Below, one piece after another: positions 24,261 through 33,071 of a stretch of 59,692 bases of DNA. The notes beneath the pieces are model-generated. The model was not told the origin of the DNA, did not search any database, and saw only the letters and a list, made by a program, of their open reading frames with translations. The stretch is from Candidatus Gastranaerophilales bacterium (lineage in GTDB: Bacteria > Cyanobacteriota > Vampirovibrionia > Gastranaerophilales > Gastranaerophilaceae), in the NCBI GenBank assembly GCA_944326475.1, contig CALVEC010000015.1, forward strand, positions 1 to 59,692, read 5' to 3'. Position numbers and translations under genes: made by a program. Each line of letters starts with the position of its first letter. Positions within the stretch are counted from its first letter, which is position 1.

Positions 24261-24800
24261 CTATTTTTTCCTGGAAGCAGCCTTTTTCTTTTCATCATCC
24301 TGTCCGTCAGCCTGTTGCTCCGTATCAGAAGAACTTTCTGTTTCAGCATTTTCATCATTGTGCTCATTTTCGACAGAAGCTTCTTCCTCCTCAGACTCAG
24401 CATTTTCGTCAGATTCAGAAGTTTCTTCATCATCTGTGTCTTCTGATTTTTCTTCACTTGCCGCTTTTTGGGCAATTTCTTCTTCTTCAGCTTTTTCTAT
24501 AGCTTCGATTTCTTCAAGTGTTCTTGCACGAATAACAGGAATATTGAGCATAAGAGCAATCGCATCGCCTTCCCCCTCAAGGTTCAAGTCCAACGCTTCC
24601 TGGTCAATTTCAATATACTTGGAAATAACTTTAATAAGCTGTTCACGCATTTTTTGCATTGTAAGAGTATCGAGATTCGTTCTGTCATGCATAAGAACGA
24701 GTTTCAGACGGTTCGATGCAATGACCTTTGAGGAATCACCCTTATCGGACTGGAAAAAGCCGATTACTTTGTTGTAAAGATTGGTAAATATATCTTTCAT
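24261..24800 (-). CDS. minE: MinE with long acidic C-terminal tail
   Basis: 179 residues; ordinary MinE has about 90. Residues 1-~95 fit the family: FTNLYNKVIGFFQSD, a membrane-targeting start, then ASNRLKLVLMHDRTNLDTL and the topological domain (YIEIDQEALDLNL, IPVIRARTLEE). Residues ~95-179 are Glu/Ser/Asp-rich (EEEEIAQKAASEEKSED and on) and end in Lys/Arg. MinE stimulates MinD ATPase and drives pole-to-pole oscillation. The tail could alter MinE mobility or its binding to membranes. It follows minD by 10 bases and is co-transcribed with minC and minD. Confidence 0.93.
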   Translation of the reverse strand: MKDIFTNLYNKVIGFFQSDKGDSSKVIASNRLKLVLMHDRTNLDTLTMQKMREQLIKVISKYIEIDQEALDLNLEGEGDAIALMLNIPVIRARTLEEIEAIEKAEEEEIAQKAASEEKSEDTDDEETSESDENAESEEEEASVENEHNDENAETESSSDTEQQADGQDDEKKKAASRKK

Positions 24801-24810
24801 CGTCTTCCTC

Positions 24811-25620
24811 CTATGCCTTTGCCTTAATTCCGAAGAATTTTTTAATTTTATCTATAAAATTGTGCGGCTCATCAATATCCAGGAACGGGACTTCTTCCCC
24901 CTGAATCCTCAAAGCAACATTTTTATAAGCTTTACCGGCAAGCGAATTTTCATCGTTTACAATCGGCTCGCCTCTGTTTGTTGAAGTGATAATACCGGTG
25001 TCTTCAGGAATTATACCGATAAGATTGCAAGAGAGAATATCAACTACATCATCTACGCTCATCATATCATTTGCCTTAATTAAGTTAGGTCTTACACGGT
25101 TGATAAGGAGCTTATATGATTTTATTTCTTCTTTCGCTTCCAAAAGTCCGATAATTCTGTCGGCATCTCTGACAGCGGACATCTCGGGGGTAGTAACAAC
25201 AATTGCCTCTGAAGCACCGCTTATTGCGGTCTGGAATCCGTGCTCAATACCAGCCGGACAATCGACAAGAATAAAATCGTAGTCTTCTTGTAATTCTTCA
25301 CAGATTTCTTTCAACTGTTCTGCCGTAACCGCAGTTTTGTCACGGGTTTGTGCGGCAGCAAGAAGACAAAGATTCGGATTCTTTTTATCTTTGACAAGAG
25401 CTTGTTTTAATTTGCATCTTTCTTCAACCACATCCACGAGTGTGTACACTATACGGTTTTCAAGCCCCAAAAGCAGGTCAAGATTTCTTAAACCGATATC
25501 TGTGTCAATCAGTACAACTTTTGCGCCGCTTTTCGCCAGAGCCGTACCAATGTTTGCACTGGTAGTAGTTTTACCTACACCGCCTTTTCCTGAAGTAATT
25601 ACAATTACTCGCCCTGTCAT
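24811..25620 (-). CDS. minD: Septum site-determining ATPase MinD
   Basis: 269 residues. The deviant Walker A motif is SGKGGVGKTT (residues ~10-19), TDIGLRNLDLLLGLE is the switch I region, VDCPAGIE the Walker B, and IDKIKKFFGIKAKA at the C-terminus is an amphipathic membrane-targeting helix. MinD binds the membrane as an ATP dimer, recruits MinC and is released by MinE. All catalytic residues are present. It lies between minC (45 bases upstream) and minE. Confidence 0.97.
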   Translation of the reverse strand: MTGRVIVITSGKGGVGKTTTSANIGTALAKSGAKVVLIDTDIGLRNLDLLLGLENRIVYTLVDVVEERCKLKQALVKDKKNPNLCLLAAAQTRDKTAVTAEQLKEICEELQEDYDFILVDCPAGIEHGFQTAISGASEAIVVTTPEMSAVRDADRIIGLLEAKEEIKSYKLLINRVRPNLIKANDMMSVDDVVDILSCNLIGIIPEDTGIITSTNRGEPIVNDENSLAGKAYKNVALRIQGEEVPFLDIDEPHNFIDKIKKFFGIKAKA

Positions 25621-25665
25621 TATTTTTCTACTCCTTATTTAATATGTGTAAATTGTTAGTTTGAT

Positions 25666-26754
25666 TTATTTGTCATTCAATCTGAGAATAACTATATTGT
25701 CGTTAAGTATGCGCGCTTCCTCCGGCGTGAAAGTATTTGTTTTTTCAGCATACATTATATTTATAGAATCAGGTCTTCTTGCATAATACTGCGCAATTCT
25801 AAGCTGAATTGCATTAAGATTAAGCGCTCTGATTCTGGCTTTTTTATTGCCCTTTGCACCGGCATGCGCAATCCCTCCAAGCACGCCCCACACTGTGATA
25901 TCACCGGAGGCAATAATCTCTGACCCCGGGTGGCAGTCGCCGATTATAACCACGTTTCCGTCATAGTTTACGACCTGACCGGAACGAACCGTCTGCTTGT
26001 AAGACTTGGTGCTCATTTCCATTATTGCATAGTCTTCTTCAGTGTATTCTTCTTCCGGTATGTCATAATCAGGTATTTCAATCTTCACGGAGATACCGTC
26101 AGGCGGGATTTCATCCTGCTTTGATTCCTGTTCTTCAAACAGTTTTTCCAATTTTTGCTCGGAATCAAAAATACTACCGAGTTTTACCGGTTCAACATCG
26201 CCGTCTGAGCCTTCATACAGAGTATCCAACCCGGATTTTATTTCTTCTTCTTTTGATTCTTCAATAATCGGCTTGTTCAATTCTTCTTCAATTTCTTTTT
26301 CTTCAATATCCTCAGTTTTTTCTTCATTTTCACTGTCTGATTCAATTAAAGAAGCATTATCTGTAGGTATTTCCTCCTGTTCTTCGGGAATATCCTCAGT
26401 AGTTTCGGTTTCAAGCACTGTCTGTTCAATATGTTCTGTCATCGGGACATATTGTGCAGCCTCCGGACGCGGCTCATTATTGTCGAGGACAATACCGAGC
26501 GCCATAGCTGCCTGCTGCGTCTGATTGGACTTTGTGCTTAAAGTAACAAGCGACGAATTAATACCGTTAATAAGAGATTTTATGCTAAGAAGCTGCGATT
26601 GATTCAAGTCGACATCGCCAAGATTCAATATAACTTTTTTATTGCAGGCTGCTTCGTTTTCAATAACCGAACTCAGTTCAAATACCACATCGGCAGGGGT
26701 TTTTGTGTATGATAAATCAATCAGATATGTGTTTTCTGCCGTTTTGTTTTCCAT
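25666..26754 (-). CDS. minC: MinC with long acidic linker
   Basis: 362 residues, about 110 longer than usual. Residues 1-~100 form the N-terminal domain that binds FtsZ (KKVILNLGDVDLNQSQLLS, LGIVLDN). Residues ~105-250 are a Glu/Asp/Ile-rich linker with no fold visible. The last ~110 residues hold the beta-helical domain, SGQVVNYDGNVVIIGDCHPGSEI and VWGVLGGIAHAG, that dimerises and binds MinD. It inhibits FtsZ assembly away from the cell centre. Like MinE it has an unusual acidic segment. Its promoter must be in the 165-base gap to nadE. Confidence 0.94.
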   Translation of the reverse strand: MENKTAENTYLIDLSYTKTPADVVFELSSVIENEAACNKKVILNLGDVDLNQSQLLSIKSLINGINSSLVTLSTKSNQTQQAAMALGIVLDNNEPRPEAAQYVPMTEHIEQTVLETETTEDIPEEQEEIPTDNASLIESDSENEEKTEDIEEKEIEEELNKPIIEESKEEEIKSGLDTLYEGSDGDVEPVKLGSIFDSEQKLEKLFEEQESKQDEIPPDGISVKIEIPDYDIPEEEYTEEDYAIMEMSTKSYKQTVRSGQVVNYDGNVVIIGDCHPGSEIIASGDITVWGVLGGIAHAGAKGNKKARIRALNLNAIQLRIAQYYARRPDSINIMYAEKTNTFTPEEARILNDNIVILRLNDK

Positions 26755-26919
26755 TTTTTTCTCCCGCTAATTTAAAAAGTTCTGGTAGCCGTAGTTAAAG
26801 AATATATTAAAAATTTACGAATTACAAATTTTTATTCGTGTTTGTATAGAAATGTATATGTAAATTTTTTGTAAAGGTTGAATTTTTGAATAAAAACACA
26901 CTGTATAAAATTGCCAAAA

Positions 26920-28899
26920 CTATTTTGCAAGCACAGATTCCTTATTTTTCAACTCCGCCAGCTTTTCTTCAAATGAAGTTTTATTGTAATTTATTTTTGA
27001 AGCAATAGTTGGATGTTTGTATTCTGCTTTGTTGACAGAACGCGCATCAACAATCGGAGACGGCGGCATAATTGCCCATTTATAATGGGAAGTTGACATT
27101 CTTCTGAAAAACTTAGAAAGCCACTGTATTTTCTGCTCTTTAGTAACAAGTTGAGCCTGCTCATATTTAAACATAACATCAATCATATCACCCATACTCT
27201 GCTGCAAATTTTCCACACGCCAGATAACTTCATCCAAAAATTCATACGGCATAAGTGCTTCTTCCGCAAGCAGCGGTTTATTGGTTTTTGGATTTATAGC
27301 AAGTTCGGCACCGGGTTTTTTCTCTATAACAGCCTGAGGAATAGCATTTTTTTCGGGTCTGTTTTTGTTCATCCATTTTGCAAGCGCAAACAGCTTTGTT
27401 TTGCAGACATCCGCTATCGGCGCATATCCTCCGGACATATCGCCGTTAATAGTTGCATATCCCATATAAAGCTCTGATTTATCAGAAGTAGCTATGGGCA
27501 GGCAGGACTGAAACTCGTTAGCTATGCCCCAGAGTATCATTCCTCTTGAACGAGCCTGGATATTATCGTTTGTAAAACTTTCACTAAAGCGGCAATCCCA
27601 GTTTTTTTCAACTTCTGAAAATACGGAATCAAAAACCTTGCGGGTTGTATCAAACATATCTTTTATCGGAATTTCCGTAAAATTTATGCCAAGATTTCCC
27701 GCAAGCTCTTTTGCATCATTTTTACTCGCCTCGCTTGTAATTTTCGACGGCATGCTAACTCCGAAAACATTCTCTGCCCCCAGCGCGTCAGCCAGCAGTA
27801 CAGCACAAACAGTAGAGTCTAAACCGCCCGAAAGCCCGAGCACTGCTCGTTTAAACCCGCTCTTACCAAAATAATCCCTGATTGATTGTACAATAGTAAG
27901 ATAAGTCCGCTCCAAATCCGGTTCGTGGTCTAGACTAAAGGCTTTTTGTTCTGTCAATGTTTTCTCAAGTCCTGACGGGAGAGGGTATATTACTCCTTGT
28001 TTTTTAAGCGGATTTACGATAAAAAACTGTTCTTCATAGGATTTTGCCCGCGCTATAAGCTCTCCGTTTTCGTCATAAACCCTGCTTGCCCCTTCAAATG
28101 ACAAACATTCGCCGGAACCCACCTGATTTACGTACACAATAGGAGTTTTATATTTTTTTGCAGCAAACGAAAGCATATTGTGTTTAAGCTGTTCTTTTTT
28201 AGCTCGGGTAATAGAGGAGGAACAGTTTATCAAATAATCCGGAGATTGTTCATTAACCACAACTTCAACCGGATCTTTTTCGTACAAATTTGTCTCAAAG
28301 AAATCCGAATCATTCCATCCGTCTTCACATACTATTATACCCGCTGTTTTATTGCCGCTTAACGTTACAATTCTGCTTTCACTGTTGATTTCTGCCGGCT
28401 CAAAATGTCTGTAGTCATTAAATTCCGCATAGTTTGGCAAAAGTGATTTACGGATTACACGTTCAACTCTGCCCTCAGAAAGTACCGCAACAGAATTATA
28501 ATACCTTTTCCCGGTTTTTTCGGTATTTTTCTCAACAAATCCTATAATAACCTTTACCCGGTCTGTGCACTGTGCAAGCGCATTCAGCCACTCGATATTT
28601 TCTTCAACAATAACGGGAAATCTGTCTATAAAATCCCCGATAGGGTAGCCGATAAGATACATTTCAGGGAAAACAACGGCATCAACATTAAGTATTTGCG
28701 CACGTTTTATCCACTCAAAAGCCTTCAGCGCATTTGCTTTAACGTTGCCGGAATGGGGATTAACCTGCGCCAGCACAATCGCCCCTCCGCTGATTAAGCC
28801 GTTCAATTCTTTCGCTATATCCCTCAATTCACTTTGGGTCAATGCTTTAGAATAAATGTCATCTTTTAATATTTTACAAAGTTCTTCAATTCTGTTCAT
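26920..28899 (-). CDS. nadE: Glutamine-dependent NAD+ synthetase
   Basis: About 659 residues from ATG 28899 (M22 of the longest frame), which has GGGA seven bases upstream. The N-terminal nitrilase domain has Glu in VFPEMYLIGYP, Lys in RKSLLPNYAEF and the nucleophile Cys in IIVCEDGW. The C-terminal synthetase has the P-loop GLSGGLDSTV, ISPIADVCKT-like text (GYAPIADVCKTKL) and the Asp/Lys that follow. The enzyme makes NAD+ from deamido-NAD, ATP and glutamine; its length is that of the two-domain bacterial type. A long leader with a terminator precedes it (28978-29144), suggesting regulated transcription. Confidence 0.95.
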   Translation of the reverse strand: MNRIEELCKILKDDIYSKALTQSELRDIAKELNGLISGGAIVLAQVNPHSGNVKANALKAFEWIKRAQILNVDAVVFPEMYLIGYPIGDFIDRFPVIVEENIEWLNALAQCTDRVKVIIGFVEKNTEKTGKRYYNSVAVLSEGRVERVIRKSLLPNYAEFNDYRHFEPAEINSESRIVTLSGNKTAGIIVCEDGWNDSDFFETNLYEKDPVEVVVNEQSPDYLINCSSSITRAKKEQLKHNMLSFAAKKYKTPIVYVNQVGSGECLSFEGASRVYDENGELIARAKSYEEQFFIVNPLKKQGVIYPLPSGLEKTLTEQKAFSLDHEPDLERTYLTIVQSIRDYFGKSGFKRAVLGLSGGLDSTVCAVLLADALGAENVFGVSMPSKITSEASKNDAKELAGNLGINFTEIPIKDMFDTTRKVFDSVFSEVEKNWDCRFSESFTNDNIQARSRGMILWGIANEFQSCLPIATSDKSELYMGYATINGDMSGGYAPIADVCKTKLFALAKWMNKNRPEKNAIPQAVIEKKPGAELAINPKTNKPLLAEEALMPYEFLDEVIWRVENLQQSMGDMIDVMFKYEQAQLVTKEQKIQWLSKFFRRMSTSHYKWAIMPPSPIVDARSVNKAEYKHPTIASKINYNKTSFEEKLAELKNKESVLAK

Positions 28900-28977
28900 T
28901 TTCATTTCCCGTAAAAACACTGCCGACTTGTTATTTGACAGATGATAAATAATTTCATGCAATATCTTATCAGCAAC

Positions 28978-29011
28978 AAAAAAAAAACTCTATTTCAATT
29001 TAAAATAGAGT
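28978..29011 (-). terminator. Strong Rho-independent terminator upstream of nadE
   Basis: A 9-bp stem (28987-28995 with 29003-29011), a seven-base loop and a run of ten A on the plus strand (28978-28987), i.e. T on the minus transcript. No minus-strand gene precedes it, so its purpose is to stop a leader or sRNA. Confidence 0.85.
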
Positions 29012-29144
29012 CGGAATGATCAATCGTCTGAATGGTTAAGTAGACATTTTGAAAAAAATTCCGCTAATCGGTGGTGACTTGCGGATGTAATTTATAGATA
29101 AAGTGTGCTTTAGACAATTATTATTTCCTGTTTCGTTTCTTTCT
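28978..29144 (-). ncRNA. Structured leader of nadE ending in a terminator (candidate riboswitch) or stand-alone sRNA
   Basis: Predicted transcript of ~165 nt starting near 29144. AATTGTCT can pair with AGACGATT (one G-U) to enclose three possible hairpins: AAAG-CACA-CTTT, CCGC/GCGG and AATG/CATT. CGGAAT and ATTCCG offer an alternative pairing that would break the CCGC/GCGG stem. The RNA ends in a 9-bp terminator, ACTCTATTT/AAATAGAGT, with ten T residues, about 80 bases before nadE. This is riboswitch-like; no known NAD-sensing class is recognised. An independent small RNA is an equal alternative. Confidence 0.5.
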
Positions 29145-29150
29145 GTAGTT

Positions 29151-29179
29151 ACTTTACAGTATGTTTCAGGTTTCGTCAA
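29151..29179 (-). promoter_or_regulatory. Promoter of the nadE leader
   Basis: On the minus strand, TTGACG (29174-29179) and TAAAGT (29151-29156) are 17 bases apart. This is near-consensus and the best promoter in the 28900-29503 gap. It is placed so that transcripts run through the terminator stem toward nadE. Confidence 0.65.
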
Positions 29180-29503
29180 TATTATTCGGGTTTTTCCAGT
29201 TATCGGTATTTTTTTCAAAAATCAGAAAAAATTATGTGATTTTTTAAATTTTTTGAAGAAAAACACATTGTTTTTTTTATAAAAATGAAACATATAAACT
29301 TTTTCATCAGATTTTTGATAATTTTTTAAAATTATATTGTATTTGCTACACTATAAAAATTTAACAAATCTTAATAATTTAAACAAAAGCAAACGTCATA
29401 ATTGTATTCACGTCTGCAAAATAAAAATAGTTTTTCGCTTCTATTGGCAAAATAAATTTTTAATAATACAATCAAATAGTTACTAGCACACAAAGGGGAA
29501 ATT
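29180..29503. other. AT-rich gap upstream of ssb
   Basis: No gene or strong structure is visible. The stretch is A/T-rich with several T and A runs. TATAAA near 29352 is a possible -10 for ssb but has no good -35. A ribosome site AAGGGG lies just before ATG 29504. Confidence 0.5.
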
Positions 29504-29827
29504 ATGATAAATTCCGTTGTACTCGTTGGACGCGCAGGTCAAGATCCTGATATGAAATATTTTGAATCCGGAAAGGTTAAAACCTCGTTTTCTATAGCAG
29601 TAAACCGCTGGGACAGCAAGTCAAAAGAAGAAGTTACCGACTGGTTTAACGTAGAGCTTTGGGATAAATCGGCAGAAGTCGCAGGAGAATATGTAAAAAA
29701 AGGCAAACTTGTAGCAATAGAAGGCAAGCTTGCAACGAGTAAATGGAAAGATAACACAGGTGCAGACAGAGAAAGATTTTTTATCAGAGCGACGAATTTA
29801 AGATTGCTCGGCTCCCGTGATTCATAG
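29504..29827 (+). CDS. ssb: Single-stranded DNA-binding protein, short form
   Basis: 107 residues, all OB fold: VVLVGRAGQDPDMKYFESGK, FSIAVNRWDSK, WFNVELWDKSAEVAGEYVKKG and VAIEGKLATSKW. The family's disordered linker and acidic tip (DDIPF type) are missing: the protein ends NLRLLGSRDS. SSBs of Cyanobacteria are also short and lack a canonical tip. It binds ssDNA in replication and repair. AAGGGG precedes the ATG, and the DUF1537 gene follows eight bases later. Confidence 0.95.
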   Translation: MINSVVLVGRAGQDPDMKYFESGKVKTSFSIAVNRWDSKSKEEVTDWFNVELWDKSAEVAGEYVKKGKLVAIEGKLATSKWKDNTGADRERFFIRATNLRLLGSRDS

Positions 29828-29835
29828 GTGTAGAA

Positions 29836-31146
29836 ATGCTTACATCAAACAATATCGGAATAGTTGCAGATGATTTGACAGGCGCAAACGACACAGCGCT
29901 TCAATTTCACGTCCGCGGCGCTAATACCCAGATTATATTAGACCCGACAGTACTGCCGGAGAACCGCTTGAGCACACAAGTTTGGGCAATACCTACAGAG
30001 ACCAGAAATTCGTCAGCAACAAAAGCCTATGAACGGGCAAAAGCAGCAGCACTTTTACTCAGAGACCAGCTTGGGGCAGAATATTTCTACAAAAAAATTG
30101 ACTCAACACTCCGCGGTAACATTGCAGTTGAAACATTGGCAATGCTTGAAGTTTTGGACTGGGATGCGGCGGTTGTTGTACCGGCTTTTCCGCAGGAAGG
30201 AAGAATTACGGTAGGCGGATATCACATGCTAAAAGGTGTTTTGATAGAACGCACGGAACATGCCCGTGACCCGCAATCTCCGATTTATGAGTCTCACATT
30301 CCAACTTTGTTGAAAAAGCAGCTTCCCGAGGAGCATTCGGATATTGTGGGCGAGATTCATATGAGTACTGTAATTAAAGGTGCCGGTCCGATTTTACAGA
30401 TGATAAATGAGCTTATAAATCAAGGTAAAAAACTTATCGTTGCTGACGCAATGACAACCACAGACATTGAACAGATAGTTCTGGCAATGGAAAAAAGCTC
30501 TTTTAATATACTGCCCTGCGGTTCTGCCGGTTGCGCACAAATTCTCGGAAATATCTGGCTTCCTGAAATGACAAATCATCACATCGGCAAAACTATTGCA
30601 GCCATGCCAAAGTTTATAGTATCAGGAAGTGCAACCCAAACAACTGCACAACAGCTTAAAAAGCTGGACGATGACGAAGATATTGACAATACATATTTCA
30701 TCTCTTTGACTCTGGAAAATATATTTGCAGGTGTCTCTGAAGAACTTGTGGAGAGAATTTGTACAAACCTGATAAAAAAGAATGTTGTTATTGTCCACAC
30801 ATCAAAGTTGAGCACGGACGAAAAAGAACTATGCTCCGTATTATTTGATAAAGAGATGTCAAAATTGGATTTGGCAAAAATAACGACGGACTTTTTGTCG
30901 GAACTTGTAAATAAAGTTTTGCAAAAAAAAGAAGCAATACTCATACTTGTTGGCGGCGAAACTTCATATAAATGCTGCAAAGCAATTGACACAAGCAGCT
31001 TACAGGTTATTGACGCGGTGCATGAAGCTGTTCCGTTGTGTCTCGACACAAAAGGACAGTGGATAGTCACAAAATCCGGAAATCTTGGCAGTGTAAACAC
31101 ATTGATTGATATTTTAAAATATTTTGAACAGCATGAACAAGAATAA
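29836..31146 (+). CDS. Four-carbon acid sugar kinase (DUF1537 family)
   Basis: 436 residues. NIGIVADDLTGANDTALQF is the N-terminal signature with the Asp pair, YKKIDSTLRGNIAVE follows, and the C-terminal VGGETSYKC region binds nucleotide. Family members phosphorylate D-threonate, D-erythronate or L-threonate. The next gene (PdxA family) overlaps it by 14 bases, which matches the known kinase plus 4-phospho-threonate/erythronate dehydrogenase pairing. The exact substrate cannot be told from the sequence. Confidence 0.85.
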   Translation: MLTSNNIGIVADDLTGANDTALQFHVRGANTQIILDPTVLPENRLSTQVWAIPTETRNSSATKAYERAKAAALLLRDQLGAEYFYKKIDSTLRGNIAVETLAMLEVLDWDAAVVVPAFPQEGRITVGGYHMLKGVLIERTEHARDPQSPIYESHIPTLLKKQLPEEHSDIVGEIHMSTVIKGAGPILQMINELINQGKKLIVADAMTTTDIEQIVLAMEKSSFNILPCGSAGCAQILGNIWLPEMTNHHIGKTIAAMPKFIVSGSATQTTAQQLKKLDDDEDIDNTYFISLTLENIFAGVSEELVERICTNLIKKNVVIVHTSKLSTDEKELCSVLFDKEMSKLDLAKITTDFLSELVNKVLQKKEAILILVGGETSYKCCKAIDTSSLQVIDAVHEAVPLCLDTKGQWIVTKSGNLGSVNTLIDILKYFEQHEQE

Positions 31147-32095
31147 AAGAATTTGCATAACAACCGGAGACTACAACGGAATCGGTCCTGAGATTATTAT
31201 TAAAGCGTTAAATTCTCTGAAAATCACACCGGAAAGTGTCGTACTCATCGGCAACAAGAAAGTGTTTAACAAATATTCTTCGCTGCATAATAAATATTTT
31301 GAATTAAGTTACGAAATCATTGACGTACCTTTTGATGACAACGATTATACCCCCGGAAAAGAAACAGAAGCAGCGGGAGAGTTTTCGTACAGATGTTTAG
31401 AAAGAGCGTCTGAACTGGTAAAAAGCGGTGAATGTAAAGCCATTGTGACGGCGCCTGTTTCAAAAAATGCACTCTGTCTTGCCGGTCACAATTTTTCAGG
31501 ACAAACAGAAGTTCTGGAAAAGTTCCTTGCACACGATAATCAAAAAGCTGAAATGCTTTTTACAGCGGACAATTTCCGGGTTTTACTTTTGACAAGACAT
31601 GTACAGCTTGCAAAAATAAAAATCACAAAAGATTTGATAATTGAAAAAATAAGCAGACTAAACAATGCACTGAAAGAAAAATTCAAAATAGAATCTCCAT
31701 CCCTTGCGCTGTGCGCCCTAAACCCCCATGCCGGAGAAAACGGTATACTCGGAGATGAAGAAATCAAAGAGTTTATGCCGGCTGTAGTAAAATTACAAGA
31801 GCAGGGTGTAAAAATAACCCGCCCGCTTCCGGCTGACACACTGTTTGTTCAGGCAGCATCCGATTACCGTACGGGTTTTCAGACCTACGACTGTTACATT
31901 GCGTGCTACCACGACCAGGGGCTTATTCCAATAAAAATGCTCGCTATGGACAATTGCGTAAACACAACAATAGGTCTTGATGTGATAAGGACATCTCCGG
32001 CGCACGGCACAGCTTATGACATTGCGCCGTATTGCTGCGCCCGTTCGGAAAGCATGCAGGCTGCAATCATCTCCGCTTTTAATATTAATATGTAA
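31133..32095 (+). CDS. PdxA-family dehydrogenase (PdxA2-like)
   Basis: 320 residues from ATG 31133, which overlaps the kinase gene; a TTG nine bases upstream is also in frame. ITTGDYNGIGPEI, LTRHVQLAKI, LNPHAGENG and YHDQGLIPIKML contain the three metal-binding His. SGQTE replaces the usual GHTE, so a substrate-side His is Gln. Either it makes 4-phosphoerythronate/threonate-derived dihydroxyacetone phosphate with the kinase, or it is the pyridoxal-phosphate enzyme 4-hydroxythreonine-4-phosphate dehydrogenase. The operon context favours the former. Confidence 0.85.
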   Translation: MNKNKRICITTGDYNGIGPEIIIKALNSLKITPESVVLIGNKKVFNKYSSLHNKYFELSYEIIDVPFDDNDYTPGKETEAAGEFSYRCLERASELVKSGECKAIVTAPVSKNALCLAGHNFSGQTEVLEKFLAHDNQKAEMLFTADNFRVLLLTRHVQLAKIKITKDLIIEKISRLNNALKEKFKIESPSLALCALNPHAGENGILGDEEIKEFMPAVVKLQEQGVKITRPLPADTLFVQAASDYRTGFQTYDCYIACYHDQGLIPIKMLAMDNCVNTTIGLDVIRTSPAHGTAYDIAPYCCARSESMQAAIISAFNINM

Positions 32096-32165
32096 ATTTT
32101 TGTTTAAAAAAGCAATTTTTTACAAAACAGATACTTTATTAATATAAATAAACGGAGGATGGAAG

Positions 32166-32816
32166 ATGACAGATTACTTTAAAACATCATTAGCAGCAAT
32201 CTTTAACTCATTTGACTCAGGCAATGCTGACGGAAAAATTGATAAAAAAGAAGCAAAAATGGCACAATCCCTATACGACGGCAAGTTTGTCGTTACCAAA
32301 GGGATGACATATAAAGAATTTGAAGAAAAGAATAAAGCAATTTTTGACGCTGCGTATGATGAGCAGAGAAATTTTTACAGTAAAGACGCAGATGAATTGA
32401 TAAAAAATAACGATATTCGCAAACTTAAAAGCAAAGTAAGAACAAGCGGCATATATTTTGAGTTTAGAGACATACCGATAACGTTTGAAGACCTCAAGCC
32501 TTTTCTTGATGAAAAGAACCTCGATAAGCTTCAAAAAGCATTTACATATATAGATGAACACGACAAATGGGAGAAACGGGATGGAGTCAATACAAGAGTA
32601 ACTCAACCGGCTGACGGAAAAATAGATGCTGAATGGGGTATCGATACTGCGTTTGAGGGATATTTCCTATACGGTTTGGCTCAGGACGGCTTGGCGGGAA
32701 AAATGGTAAGAAACGCATTAGAAAAACATCCCGAGGATTTTTCAGTTAAAGATTTGGAAGAAATCCTTGTCGCTATTTACAAATTCAATTGTTATTATCA
32801 AGACCAAAATAAATAA
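32166..32816 (+). CDS. EF-hand-like protein (216 aa)
   Basis: GGAGG lies upstream of ATG. Near residues 15-30, FDSGNADGKIDKKEA reads like an EF-hand loop (D-x-G-x-A-D-G-x-I-x-x-x-E), and a second loop around residue 150, PADGKIDAEWGID, is similar. The rest is helical and charged. There is no signal peptide, membrane segment or enzyme motif. A calcium-dependent structural or regulatory role is inferred. A terminator follows at 32838. Confidence 0.65.
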   Translation: MTDYFKTSLAAIFNSFDSGNADGKIDKKEAKMAQSLYDGKFVVTKGMTYKEFEEKNKAIFDAAYDEQRNFYSKDADELIKNNDIRKLKSKVRTSGIYFEFRDIPITFEDLKPFLDEKNLDKLQKAFTYIDEHDKWEKRDGVNTRVTQPADGKIDAEWGIDTAFEGYFLYGLAQDGLAGKMVRNALEKHPEDFSVKDLEEILVAIYKFNCYYQDQNK

Positions 32817-32837
32817 AAGCAAAATGCATAAACATAA

Positions 32838-32867
32838 AAAATTGACCGAAAATTCGGTCAATTTTTT
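32838..32867 (+). terminator. Terminator after the EF-hand-like gene
   Basis: AAAATTGACCGAA (32838-32850) pairs with TTCGGTCAATTTT (32853-32865) and is followed by more T. This is a strong 13-bp stem with a two-base spacer at the tip. Confidence 0.9.
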
Positions 32868-32993
32868 TATGCTACCCAACAAAAATTACAGCAAACCCCT
32901 GCTACAAACAGAGTTATGTTAATAATTATTAAGGATAAAAACATTGCTACGACTGGAATTTATTTTTAAACAACAGGCTAGGTAAATTTTTAA

Positions 32994-33022
32994 TTGCATT
33001 CGTGCTATGTTATTGCTATAAA
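32994..33022 (+). promoter_or_regulatory. Promoter of the alpha-glucan phosphorylase homologue
   Basis: TTGCAT (32994-32999), a 17-base spacer and TATAAA (33017-33022). It gives a leader of ~40 bases before ATG 33072. Confidence 0.6.
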
Positions 33023-33071
33023 GATTATCGAAGGAAAAGTAAGATTAGTATTAGAAAAACAAAGGAGAGTT

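Noticed and set aside
29036-29218. 60-residue open frame on the minus strand
   Set aside because: It lies across the promoter and body of the candidate nadE leader, has no ribosome site and no family pattern.
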